This document shows, one piece after another, positions 11,473 through 21,379 of a stretch of DNA of 64,000 nucleotides. A program made the position numbers and the translations under genes. Below the pieces are notes generated by a model. It saw only the letters and a list, made by a program, of their open reading frames with translations. It searched no databases and was not told the DNA's origin. Positions within the stretch are counted from its first letter, which is position 1. Every line of letters begins with the position of its first letter. Origin of the DNA: Metaphire vulgaris (Eukaryota > Annelida > Clitellata > Crassiclitellata > Megascolecidae); contig CM030835.1 of NCBI GenBank assembly GCA_018105865.1, positions 1,674,316 to 1,738,315 of the forward strand, written 5' to 3'.

Positions 11473-12229
11473 ACGAGTGGTGCTCACATTGGCCAGCTAA
11501 TCATTGAAACTGTCCAGTACATGCAGGACACCCTCAAGAGAACCATCTGATTAGCTGTTCACCCTCTCGCCACGATGAGGCTGTGAGCATGAGAGGGACA
11601 GGCCCCTGGAAAATTTGATAACTACAATTTTTCAGTGTAAATTTTGCAACCAAAATATTAAGGGCACACAGAAATTTTGAGAGAAAAGGGAAGGTCCAAA
11701 AGAAATGAAACAATCATGACTCCCAACAGTCAGTCATATTAAGTTTGAAATTAAGAAAAGGATAAAACAAAATTTGGAAAATTCTGCTTCTTTTGAAATA
11801 TATTATACTGCTAACTGTTGGGAGTTTCAGAATTTTCTTACCTGAAACATGAAATACCCCGTCCTGGACACCCACAATGAGCATCAGCATGCACAATAAA
11901 AAAGACATGCACAGGTATGTTAGTATGTTAGTAAAACACCTGAAAAACAGCATAAAAATAACTAACAAACGCAAGAAGAAGCAACTATAACAATCACAAA
12001 AATGATGCTCATTGCGGGAATTACACCTCAAATAAGTACAAAAACACTAATGTCACATACAAAATCATTAATATGATTTACAGACAATATAAAAAGTAGG
12101 GTGCATGCACCCCAAAAAATGTACAGAATTAACATATATAAAAACAAGAATTAAATGCAACATGACAAATATCTAAATGCAAAAACACACGAAAAAACGA
12201 CGTCAGCAAAAAATGGGACGGCCGCTGGT

Positions 12230-15200
12230 CTCGAAGTCGGGGACCCAGGTCCGGCGCTGCAGTCGGTGCTGTTGCTGATTTTTGACGGTCTCGAAGTCGG
12301 TTGAAGTCGGCTGGGATGCTGAAAAAAGCTGAAAACAGACATCAAAACAGTAATGCAATGCATAATACAGAAAATAAATATAATACAGGGACAAACTGGG
12401 GCGGGGGACGCGATGATTGGGGACTGCAGTCGGTCGGTGCTGTTCCTGATGGTTGACGGTCTCGAAGTCGGCTGGGTCTTTGCGGTGCTGAAAAAAAGCT
12501 GAAAACAGACATCAAAACAGTAATGCAATGCATAATACAGAAAATAAATATAATACAGGGACAAACTGGGGCGGGGGACGCGATGATTGGGGCCTGCAGT
12601 CGGTCGGTGCTGTTCCTGATGCTTGACGGTCTCGAAGTCGGCTGGGTCTTTGCGGTGCTGAAAAAAAAGCTGAAAACAGACATCAAAACAGTAATGCAAT
12701 GCATAATACAGAAAATAAATATAATACAGGGACAAACTGCTGGGTCTTTGCGGGCTCCAGACATGTAATTGGGGCACTGCAGTCGGTCGGGTGCTGTTCC
12801 TGATGCTTGACGGTGTCGAAGTCGGCTGGGTCTTTGCGGTGCTGAAAAAAGCTGAAAACAGACATCAAAACAGTAATGCAATGCATAATACAGAAAATAA
12901 ATATAATACAGGGACAAACTGGGGTGGGGGACGCGATGATTGGGGCCTGCAGTCGGTCGGTGCTGTTCCTGATGGTTGACGGTGTCGAAGTCGGCTGGGT
13001 CTTTGCGGTGCTGAAAAAAGCTGAAAACAGACATCAAAACAGTAATGCAATGCATAATACAGAAAATAAATATAATACAGGGACAAACTGGGGCGGGGAC
13101 GCGATGATTGGGGCCTGCAGTCGGTCGGTGCTGTTCCTGATGGACAAACTTGACGGTGTCGAAGTCGGCTGGGTCTTTGCGGTGCTGAAAAAAGCTGAAA
13201 ACAGACATCAAAACAGTAATGCAATGCATAATACAGAAAATAAATATAATACAGGGACAAACTGGGGCGGGGACGCGATGATTGGGGCCTGCAGTCGGTC
13301 GGTGCTGTTCCTGATGCTTGACGGTGTCGAAGTCGGCTGGTCTTTGCGGTGCTGAAAAAAAGCTGAAAACAGACATCAAAACAGTAATGCAATGCATAAT
13401 ACAGAAAATAAATATAATACAGGGACAAACTGGGGTGGGGGCGCGAAAATTGGGGCACTGCAGTCGGTCGGTGCTGTTCCTGATGGTTGACGGTGTCGAA
13501 GTCGGCTGGTCTTTGCGGTGCTGAAAAAAAGCTGAAAACAGACATCAAAACAGTAATGCAATGCATAATACAGAAAATAAATATAATACAGGGACAAACT
13601 GGGGCGGGGGACGCGATGATTGGGTCCTGCAGTCGGTCGGTGCTGTTCCTGATGCTTGACGGTGTCGAAGTCGGCTGGTCTTTGCGGTGCTGAAAAAAGC
13701 TGAAAACAGACATCAAAACAGTAATGCAATGCATAATACAGAAAATAAATATAATACAGGGACAAACTGGGGCGGGGGACGCGATGATTGGGGCCTGCAG
13801 TCGGTCGGTGCTGTTCCTGATGCTTGACGGTGTCGAAGTCGGCTGGGTCTTTGCGGTGCTGAAAAAAAGCTGAAAACAGACATCAAAACAGTAATGCAAT
13901 GCATAATACAGAAAATAAATATAATACAGGGACAAACTGGGGCGGGGGACGCGATGATTGGGGCCTGCAGTCGGTCGGTGCTGTTCCTGATGGTTGACGG
14001 TGTCGAAGTCGGCTGGGTCTTTGCGGTGCTGAAAAAAAAGCTGAAAACAGACATCAAAACAGTAATGCAATGCATAATACAGAAAATAAATATAATACAG
14101 GGACAAACTGGGGTGGGGGCTCCGAAAATTGGGGCACTGCAGTCGGTCGGTGCTGTTCCTGATGGTTGACGGTGTCGAAGTCGGCTGGGTCTTTGCGGTG
14201 CTGAAAAAAAAGCTGAAAACAGACATCAAAACAGTAATGCAATGCATAATACAGAAAATAAATATAATACAGGGACAAACTGGGGCGGGGACGCGATGAT
14301 TGGGGCCTGCAGTCGGTCGGTGCTGTTCCTGATGCTTGACGGTGTCGAAGTCGGCTGGGTCTTTGCGGTGCTGAAAAAACTGAAAACAGACATCAAAACA
14401 GTAATGCAATGCATAATACAGAAAATAAATATAATACAGGGACAAACTGGGGGGGGGGGACGCGATGATTGGGGTCTGCAGTCGGTCGGTGCTGTTCCTG
14501 ATACTTGACGGTGTCGAAGTCGGCTGGGTCTTTGCGGTGCTGAAAAATAGCTGAAAACAGACATCAAAACAGTAATGCAATGCATAATACAGAAAATAAA
14601 TATAATACAGGGACAAACTGGGGTGGGGGCTCCGAAAATTGGGGCACTGCAGTCGGTCGGTGTTGTTCCTGATGGTTGACGGTGTCGAAGTCGGCTGGGT
14701 CTTTGCGGTGCTGAAAAAAAAGCTGAAAACAGACATCAAAACAGTAATGCAATGCATAATACAGAAAATAAATATAATACAGGGACAAACTGGGGCGGGG
14801 GACGCGATGATTGGGGCCTGCAGTCGGTCGGTGCTGTTCCTGATGCTTGACGGTGTCGAAGTCGGCTGGTCTTTGCGGTGCTGAAAAAAGCTGAAAACAG
14901 ACATCAAAACAGTAATGCAATGCATAATACAGAAAATAAATATAATACAGGGACAAACTGGGGCGGGAGACGCGATGATTGGGGCACTGCAGTCGGTCGG
15001 TGCTGTTCCTGATGCTTGACGGTGTCGAAGTCGGCTGGGTCTTTGCGGTGCTGAAAAAAAGCTGAAAACAGACATCAAAACAGTAATGCAATGCATAATA
15101 CAGAAAATAAATATAATACAGGGACAAACTGGGGCGGGGGACGCGATGATTGGGGCCTGCAGTCGGTCGGTGCTGTTCCTGATGCTTGACGGTGTCGAAG

Positions 15201-16060
15201 TCGGCTGGGTCTTTGCGGTGCTGAAAAAAAAGCTGAAAACAGACATCAAAACAGTAATGCAATGCATAATACAGAAAATAAATATAATACAGGGACAAAC
15301 TGGGGTGGGGGCTCCGAAAATTGGGGCACTGCAGTCGGTCGGTGCTGTTGCTGAACTTGACGGTCTCGAAGTCGGATGAAGTCGGCTGGAGGTCTTTGCT
15401 ATGCTGAAAAAGTTGAAAATAGACACCAAAACAGTAATGCAATGCATAATACAGAAAATAAATATAATACACGGACAAACTGGGGTGGGGGCTCCGAAAA
15501 TTGGGGCACTGCAGTCGGTCGATGCTGTTCCTGATGCTTGAAGTCGGATGAAGTCGGCTGAAGTCGGCTGGGTCTTTGCGATGCTGAAAAAAAAATTGAA
15601 AGCAGACATCAAAATAGTAATGCAATGCATAACACAGAAAATAAATATAATACAGGGACAAAATGGAGCGGGGAACTCGAAGATTGGCGGCTGCAGTCGG
15701 TCGATGCTGTTCCTGATGCTTGAAAGTCTCGAAGTCGGATGAAATCGGCTGAAGTCGGCTGAAGTCGGCTGGGTCTTTGCGATGCTGAAAAAAAATTGAA
15801 AGCAGACATCAAAATAGTAATGCAATGCATAACACAGAAAATAAATATAATACAGGGACAAAATGGGGCCGGGACCCGAAAATTGGGATGCAGTCGGTCG
15901 GTGCTGTTCCTGATGCTTGAACGGTCTTGAGGTCGGATGAAGTCGGCTGGGTCTTTGCGATGCTGAAAAAAAGGCTGAAAATAGAATCAAAACAGTAATG
16001 CAATGCATAACAATACAGAAACAAAGTAGCCTGGAGGTCTTCGCGATGCTGATCCTCAAG
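12230..16060. repeat. Satellite array: about 22 copies of a ~170-bp unit
   Basis: The landmark ACAAACTGGGG recurs at 12391, 12561, 12732, 12914, 13083, 13257, 13425, 13594, 13762, 13932, 14103, 14275, 14442, 14613, 14785, 14953, 15124, 15295, 15475, 15658 and 15858. Spacing is 167-174 bp in the centre and up to 200 bp at the right end. Each unit has an AT half (CATAATACAGAAAATAAATA) and a GC half (CTGCAGTCGGTCGGTGCTG). Two variants exist: GACGCGATGATTGGGGCCTG and GGCTCCGAAAATTGGGGCAC. Units at the right edge are the most diverged and carry nested GAAGTCGGCT decamers. Long minus-strand frames run through the array because the unit has few stops on that strand; I do not regard them as genes. 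Confidence 0.95.
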
Positions 16061-16469
16061 GACGGTACCTGTAGACCTAAATCAAATCACTGCCTATCTG
16101 CCTCTATCTATCTATGATGGCAGTCAGCAACATTCAAGAGACGGCTTTGCTAATTTAATATTCTAGATAAAATATTAATTAAAAACTTTTTTGACTAATT
16201 ATCATATTAGTATGAGCATTTCAAATATTGCCATTGCCATGACACTGCCCCTAAGCATACTATTAGTTAGTCTTTACCATAGGCCTACCCAATATCCTAA
16301 TTAAATTAGATTATGACATTCAGTGTTTAACCATTTTAACATCCCTGAAATACGAACAAATGAAAGAATTTGGACAAATCCACTTTGAATCGTGCGAATA
16401 TCACCCTAAAACTAATCGCGACTTAGACCTTGCGCAAGGATTTCGCCGCACGTGCCGCACTACAACTTA

Positions 16470-16578
16470 GGAAGATAGCAGAAGATATGCAGACAACTGC
16501 AGAAGACTGCAGAAGGCTGCACAAGATATGCAGAAAGACTGCACAAGACTGGAGAAGAATGCAGAAAATATTCGCAGT
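16470..16578. repeat. 10-11-bp minisatellite (CAGAAGACTG-like)
   Basis: Imperfect tandem copies of a 10-11-bp unit: AGATATGCAG, ACAACTGCAG, AAGACTGCAG, AAGGCTGCAC and so on. In one forward frame the stretch reads as a Lys/Arg- and Glu-rich amphipathic helix, which follows from the repeat itself. No flanking splice sites or conserved gene support coding. Confidence 0.7.
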
Positions 16579-16667
16579 CATCGCCATGAAAATGTCCTTG
16601 GCCCAAACGCCCCAAACAAAATACACTGAATGTCACAATGGGAAATGCTAAACCTTATCCTACTTAT

Positions 16668-16669
<2 letters not shown>

Positions 16670-16710
<41 letters not shown>
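16670..16710. repeat. (AT)n microsatellite
   Basis: About twenty uninterrupted AT dinucleotides, self-complementary and able to extrude as a hairpin. Confidence 0.95.
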
Positions 16711-16712
<2 letters not shown>

Positions 16713-17133
16713 TACCTATATTAGATTACACAAATTGCAGTCTCATGGTACTTAGTTACATTAATTTATAGTAATAAATTATTAATATTATATGACGACA
16801 TCTGAAATGCTCATACCAGCCGCGTTGTAAAGACTTAAACTAGTTACCTAAACTCTAATACTATTCAGTATTAAAAGTATTCCTAGTCATAAAATTATAT
16901 TAGATAAAATGCCGCCCCTTGAAAGGTGCTGACTTACCAACACCTTAACAAACCCCAACTGTCGCCTTAACCCCTTAGCTGGGGAATAAATCTGTAACTC
17001 AATGTAAACTGGACGGCTCTGAGCCGTCGTGGTTAAGGGGTTAACACCTTAACCATAACCTAGTATAATATAATAATATATAATATAACAAGGTTTAAAG
17101 TGGTTCAGTAGGGACTGTGAGAACCACTGTTAC

Positions 17134-17134
<1 letters not shown>

Positions 17135-17203
<69 letters not shown>
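17135..17203. repeat. (AAT)n microsatellite
   Basis: About 23 perfect AAT units, flanked on both sides by variants of the AGTGGTT...AACCACT repeat. Confidence 0.95.
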
Positions 17204-17534
17204 GTTTAAGTGGTTTAGGAGGCTAAGTAAGCCTGCGTAAAAACCACTTATCTAACCATACGACCTGTATATGGCAGTTTCTAAACTGTTGTAGTAACTA
17301 ACGACCGAAATGTTGTCGAATTTTCTAGAAAATTCTACGATATTTCGAACGAACGAACGAACGAACACGCAGAAAGGACATCACCCGATCAACGAAGGAC
17401 GTAGAATGTTCTAGAAGCTTCGTCGAACTTCCGCCCAAAGTACTGCTAACCGGGTTTTCAACCAATCACTTGACGTTAATTTGACCTAAAGTCCTCTGAT
17501 TGGTTGCTACTTTTATGTCACATTTTCAGTAAGC

Positions 17535-17742
17535 CATTGGCGTATCTACAAGGGGAACGGTGCACCCATTCAGACGATTTTGACAAAGCGTGTGGGGAAA
17601 TTTACTCGTTGAATGGTGATTGCTATAAGTTGTCTTACTGTCTTCGAAAAATTTTCTCCAGGGCGCCGTAATTAACTCAAGTCTCATTCAAAATGCTTTC
17701 TCGACGGCCCCACTGTTTCCTGAAACTCTGGCTACGCCACTG
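17535..17742. mobile_element. MITE remnant (CATTGGCGTAT / GGCTACGCCACTG ends)
   Basis: The left end CATTGGCGTATCTACAAGGG and the right end CTCTGGCTACGCCACTG resemble the termini of the hAT-type MITE at 7686-8006, but the left end has changed and no 8-bp duplication remains. Probably an older relative. Confidence 0.5.
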
Positions 17743-17983
17743 GTTGATTGAACTAGGTCATTCGAATGTCACCGCTTTAGTTAAAATTAATTGAACTGTG
17801 TACTGGTATTTATGGAAACAATGGAGCCCATGATGATGATGCTGATGATAGTTATGCGCTTTTATAGCACCATTCGAAAACGTAATTTTAAGTCATCAAT
17901 CAATTGTACTCCATATCCTAACAGAGGTTGCGAGCAGACTGACATTGAGTCACTAAATGAGCTATCAGATTTAATGCGGTTAA

Positions 17984-17984
17984 T

Positions 17985-18078
<94 letters not shown>

Positions 18079-18136
18079 GCATCATCAGCATCATCAGCAT
18101 CATCATCATCATCATCATCAGCATCATCATCATCAA
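17984..18136. repeat. Long (ATC)n microsatellite with AGC interruptions
   Basis: About 50 trinucleotide units, mostly ATC/TCA, with several interrupting AGCATC blocks near the 3' end. It produces long poly-Ser and poly-Met reading frames on the two strands, which are artefacts of the repeat. Confidence 0.95.
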
Positions 18137-18210
18137 TACCATCGAACTTCTATAGCGTCATTTTTGTAATTTGACATCAGTTGATGGTCGCTCCTTGATT
18201 TGAATAGGCC

Positions 18211-18289
<79 letters not shown>

Positions 18290-18316
18290 TATTATTATTA
18301 TTATTATTATTATTAT
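18211..18316. repeat. (AAT)n joined to (ATT)n: palindromic microsatellite
   Basis: About 26 AAT units run directly into about 9 ATT units, so the 3' part can fold back on the 5' part as a hairpin. Confidence 0.93.
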
Positions 18317-19152
18317 GCACTTCTATAGCACCCATAGTGTATAGATATCCCAAGTGTTTCAACTCTCGAGAAAAAGTGTATTTCCGCTATTGACCGTCGC
18401 ACAGTGGCGCCGCGTTCGTAGGTTGTCCGTGTCGCTACAGAGACTACGTGCATATTTCATGCAATAACGCATTTTAAGGCGTTGTTTCATAATAATTATT
18501 ATCAAATATTTTTGAACGATTCGGAGATTTGAAGCGTCTTATATTGTATCGTCGATCTGATCGAGGTGTAACCAATTTGAGGCAAGTTTTGCTTTGTTTT
18601 TTTATTAGTGTTCACATGCTATGTCTAAAATCATTCTCGACCGTAACCATACTATTATTATAGCGCCTTCGAATGTTCAACGCTTCAGACGATGGTCGCC
18701 ATGTTCTCGCGGCGTATGTTCAACGAAGGAAAATAAATTTTGTTCATCTAAAGTGCATTCAGAATGTCGGAAAAACGTACGAGATCTTTTGGATTTAACA
18801 GACGCTGCTAAGCCATTAAATTGCATAAGTTCTTCAACTAGTAGGTTTTAATTCGGCGCCATATATTCTTGGTTGAAATACTAGCTAGGGTAATAGACGG
18901 AGCTACGTTTATGGCAACTTTGGTTTTAAAAAGTGTAAGATACTGCAGGGACGCCCATCGCCCTAGCTGTTGGAAGTAGCTTTCCCCCTTTCCTGTGCTA
19001 CTCTAACGTTATACCAAAACTCAGATGGGAATTTTCTCCCCCTAGCTGTTTTAGGAAGCATCTGCTTCCTTTCCCTTTTTGTGGGCGCCCCTGAGATACA
19101 GTGATTAATCTTTGACATGGTTATGATCAATTTGTATCATTCATTTGTAGGA

Positions 19153-19500
19153 GATGCCACGAAGGTGCTGTGCGACTGCATGCAATTCCAGCTACAAAGA
19201 AACGGAATATGTAACGCTTTTCTGCTGCTTTTCTGTTACAACCTGACAGTTCAGCGAAACTGATACCAAGTCCACCCATTAAAGAAACACCGAGCCCCGG
19301 ATCATCGTCAGTCAGAAATGGACTTCGTGATCACCAAGCATTCACTGACTGGATGGATAGCGACATAGGCCTAATAACTTCTTTTAAGAGCTTAAACTCT
19401 GGACATATTCATCACCTAACTGACAGATGGATTACTAAACATAGTGATTCTGTCTCCATATGTGTTTTATTGAATTTTCGGATATTCCAAGTTTGAAGGT
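19153..19500 (+). pseudogene. Possible THAP-type zinc finger scrap (low confidence)
   Basis: After an AG acceptor (TTTGTAG) an ATG at 19153 begins MPRRCCATACNSSYKE, which resembles the first Cys-x-Ala-x-x-Cys part of a THAP DNA-binding domain. The frame stops before any His/Cys completion. A second frame is open from about 19238 to 19498 (KETPSPGSSS...DHQAFTDWMD) but is not in phase with the first. It could be a decayed THAP gene or P-type transposon, or chance. Confidence 0.3.
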
Positions 19501-19817
19501 TACTATTTCTGTAAACGTTGACTTGCATGTTACTGGTTTTGTGTTTGTGATGGTGTTTGATTAAAAAGTTCGTCCTGGGTTTTGACACCAATGCAAATGT
19601 TAGACCATTGGTCAAAATTTGATTTAATTATTACCCATTTAGAAAATTGTACTAATGAGATGATGCAAAATGCAATTTTTCTCCCCATAGGAACAGGTCT
19701 GCATCAATCAGTTCCACCTCAGGCTAGTTCATTTAAATATTACAACTACTCCTTGTTGAAGTCGTGATTTCATAAACTGGATACATGATTATTATCTAAA
19801 CCTGACTAATTCATGCA

Positions 19818-20190
19818 AGTGCTCCATGCTGATTGCCGCCCTAAACGACTTTAATATTATTATTTTTATTATTATTATTATTTTTATTATTATTATTATT
19901 AGAAGTAGTAGTAGTAGTTGTTGTAGTAGTAGTAGTAGTAGTGCTAGAAAATGTGGTAGTAGTAGTGATCCGTGCTTAGGGCGCAGTGCTCTTTTTTAAG
20001 GCGCAGTGCGCTTTCTTTAGCAGTGCTCCATGCTGCCCTAGGCGACATTCAAACTCAGTTATTATTTATACTATTATTATTATTATTATTATTATTATTA
20101 GTAGTAGTAGTAGTAGCAGTAGTAGTTGTTGTTGTTGTAATAGTAGTGCTAGAAAAAGTCGTAGTAGTAGTGATCCAGGCTTAAGTCGCA
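19818..20190. repeat. Tandem duplication of a ~200-bp GTAGTAGTAG/ATTATT-rich unit
   Basis: AGTGCTCCATGCTG...AAACGAC followed by ATT and AGT tracts and TGCTAGAAAA...GTGATCC occurs twice, from 19818 and from 20021. A related piece (GCAGTGCTCCG...CTAAACGACTTTCAAT) lies at 46709-46780. Probably a dispersed non-coding repeat. Confidence 0.7.
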
Positions 20191-20799
20191 GTGCTCTTTT
20201 TTCAAGTCTATTATTTAATGAGGTTCTTTTCCATGGCTTGATGGTAGTTCATGAACTATTTGCTTTTGGGAAACTTTCAGTGTCAGGGTTTCAATTGTTT
20301 AGTTTCTAATTTTTCTGTTTATGTTGTGATAAGTTTTATCTAATATTTCATTTATTATTTTATTGTTGAAATTCCCGTTTCAGATAAGTCAACTGTTGAG
20401 TGAAGTTGCTCGACTGACAATGCACTTGGAGCGAGGTGAGGCACTATTTTTACGCCCTTCATGACTTTCCGTTCCTATCTTTTGCATTGCTATTTGGCCA
20501 CAATTGATACTTTAGTTAGAGTTATATCCAAGACTCCCAGATTTGAACACATATCCCCAGCTACACAGTCCGACAGCTACACATATCCACAGCTACGCAT
20601 TGACTTCCTATCAAACTGCTAATTAGTTAGAACATTTGTCGTTTAGTCTATAAAACCATATTATACATTGAACCCAGTTATCCTAGGACACATGGCTCAT
20701 CCTTCCAACCTACTTGTCATTATGGGCAATAGGTATTTCTCAGTGTGTGGTTGCATGCTCTGGAATTTTTAACCAGTAGAAGTTCATAAAAACAGCACA

Positions 20800-20985
20800 G
20801 TATCATATATTAGATCTAGTCTTAGGGAATACCTGTTTGGCTTGGCCTATGCCCTTCAGGTTGCTTCCCTCCCGCTCTGAATGGTCTCTCTGACTTGACC
20901 TGGCTCTATCCCGGATTCAATTCAGTGCACCATCGGCTGATGCCCTGGGCATTATGATAGTTGCACTATAGGAGTTGATTGATTA
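20800..20985 (+). repeat. Retroelement-like 3' tail, second copy
   Basis: TTGACCTGGCTCTATCCCGG, GCCCTGGGCATTATGATAGT and a terminal TTGATTGATTAATT match the repeats at 1256-1395 and 50075-50178. The upstream part (ATATTAGATCTAGTCTTAGG) may be a longer 3' untranslated portion. It lies in an intron of the HINFP-like gene. Confidence 0.55.
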
Positions 20986-21055
20986 ATTAATTGAATCCTT
21001 GTTTTGCAAAGTGTTCATGTTTTAAGATATTTCTACAACAACAGTTGAAAGTTGT

Positions 21056-21094
21056 ATTATTATTATTATTATTATTAAATTATTATTATTATTA

Positions 21095-21131
<37 letters not shown>
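21056..21131. repeat. (ATT)n microsatellite
   Basis: About 24 ATT units in two blocks interrupted by AAATT; intron of the HINFP-like gene. Confidence 0.93.
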
Positions 21132-21348
21132 TGAAGAGTTAATGAAGCTTTACAATTGGAAAACCAGAAAATAAGATTTTAAAACTGGTTTTCAGGTGAA
21201 TTTTGCTGTCTGTGGAGAGACTGCGGCCACCACGAAGTCGTCTTCAGTACATTTTCCGAACTCACTCAAAACACTTTCTTTCACGCGTTTCACGTGAAAC
21301 TGAAGTGCGTCAGTGTCAGTCTGATGCTGAAGAACAGTCTGAGTCATT

Positions 21349-21378
<30 letters not shown>
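21349..21378 (+). repeat. (CAG)n tract inside an exon
   Basis: Nine to ten CAG/AGC units within exon 21196-21437 of the HINFP-like gene, read in frame as polyserine between the second and third finger regions. Confidence 0.9.

Positions 21379-21379
<1 letters not shown>

Larger units (their letters stand above)
16061..18620. other. Gene-free, microsatellite-rich stretch
   Basis: No supportable exon. Apart from the microsatellites listed separately it holds the short hairpin-like repeat AGTGGTTCAGTAGGG...GAGAACCACT at 17098-17130, with a variant at 17205-17250, each next to an AAT tract. It also holds a run of CGAA units near 17347-17366. Confidence 0.6.

Noticed and set aside
12865..16059. 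A minus-strand ORF of over 1000 codons treated as a real gene
   Set aside because: It is made of satellite units whose length is not a multiple of three; homologous units are read in different frames, and there is no conserved domain or gene context.
12230..16060. CRISPR-like repeat-spacer array
   Set aside because: The whole ~170-bp unit is repeated with no unique spacers, and the window is animal DNA.
17791..18174. Poly-Ser and poly-Met proteins on either strand
   Set aside because: They are translations of (ATC)n microsatellites; the same happens at 48747-49142 and 53617-53835.
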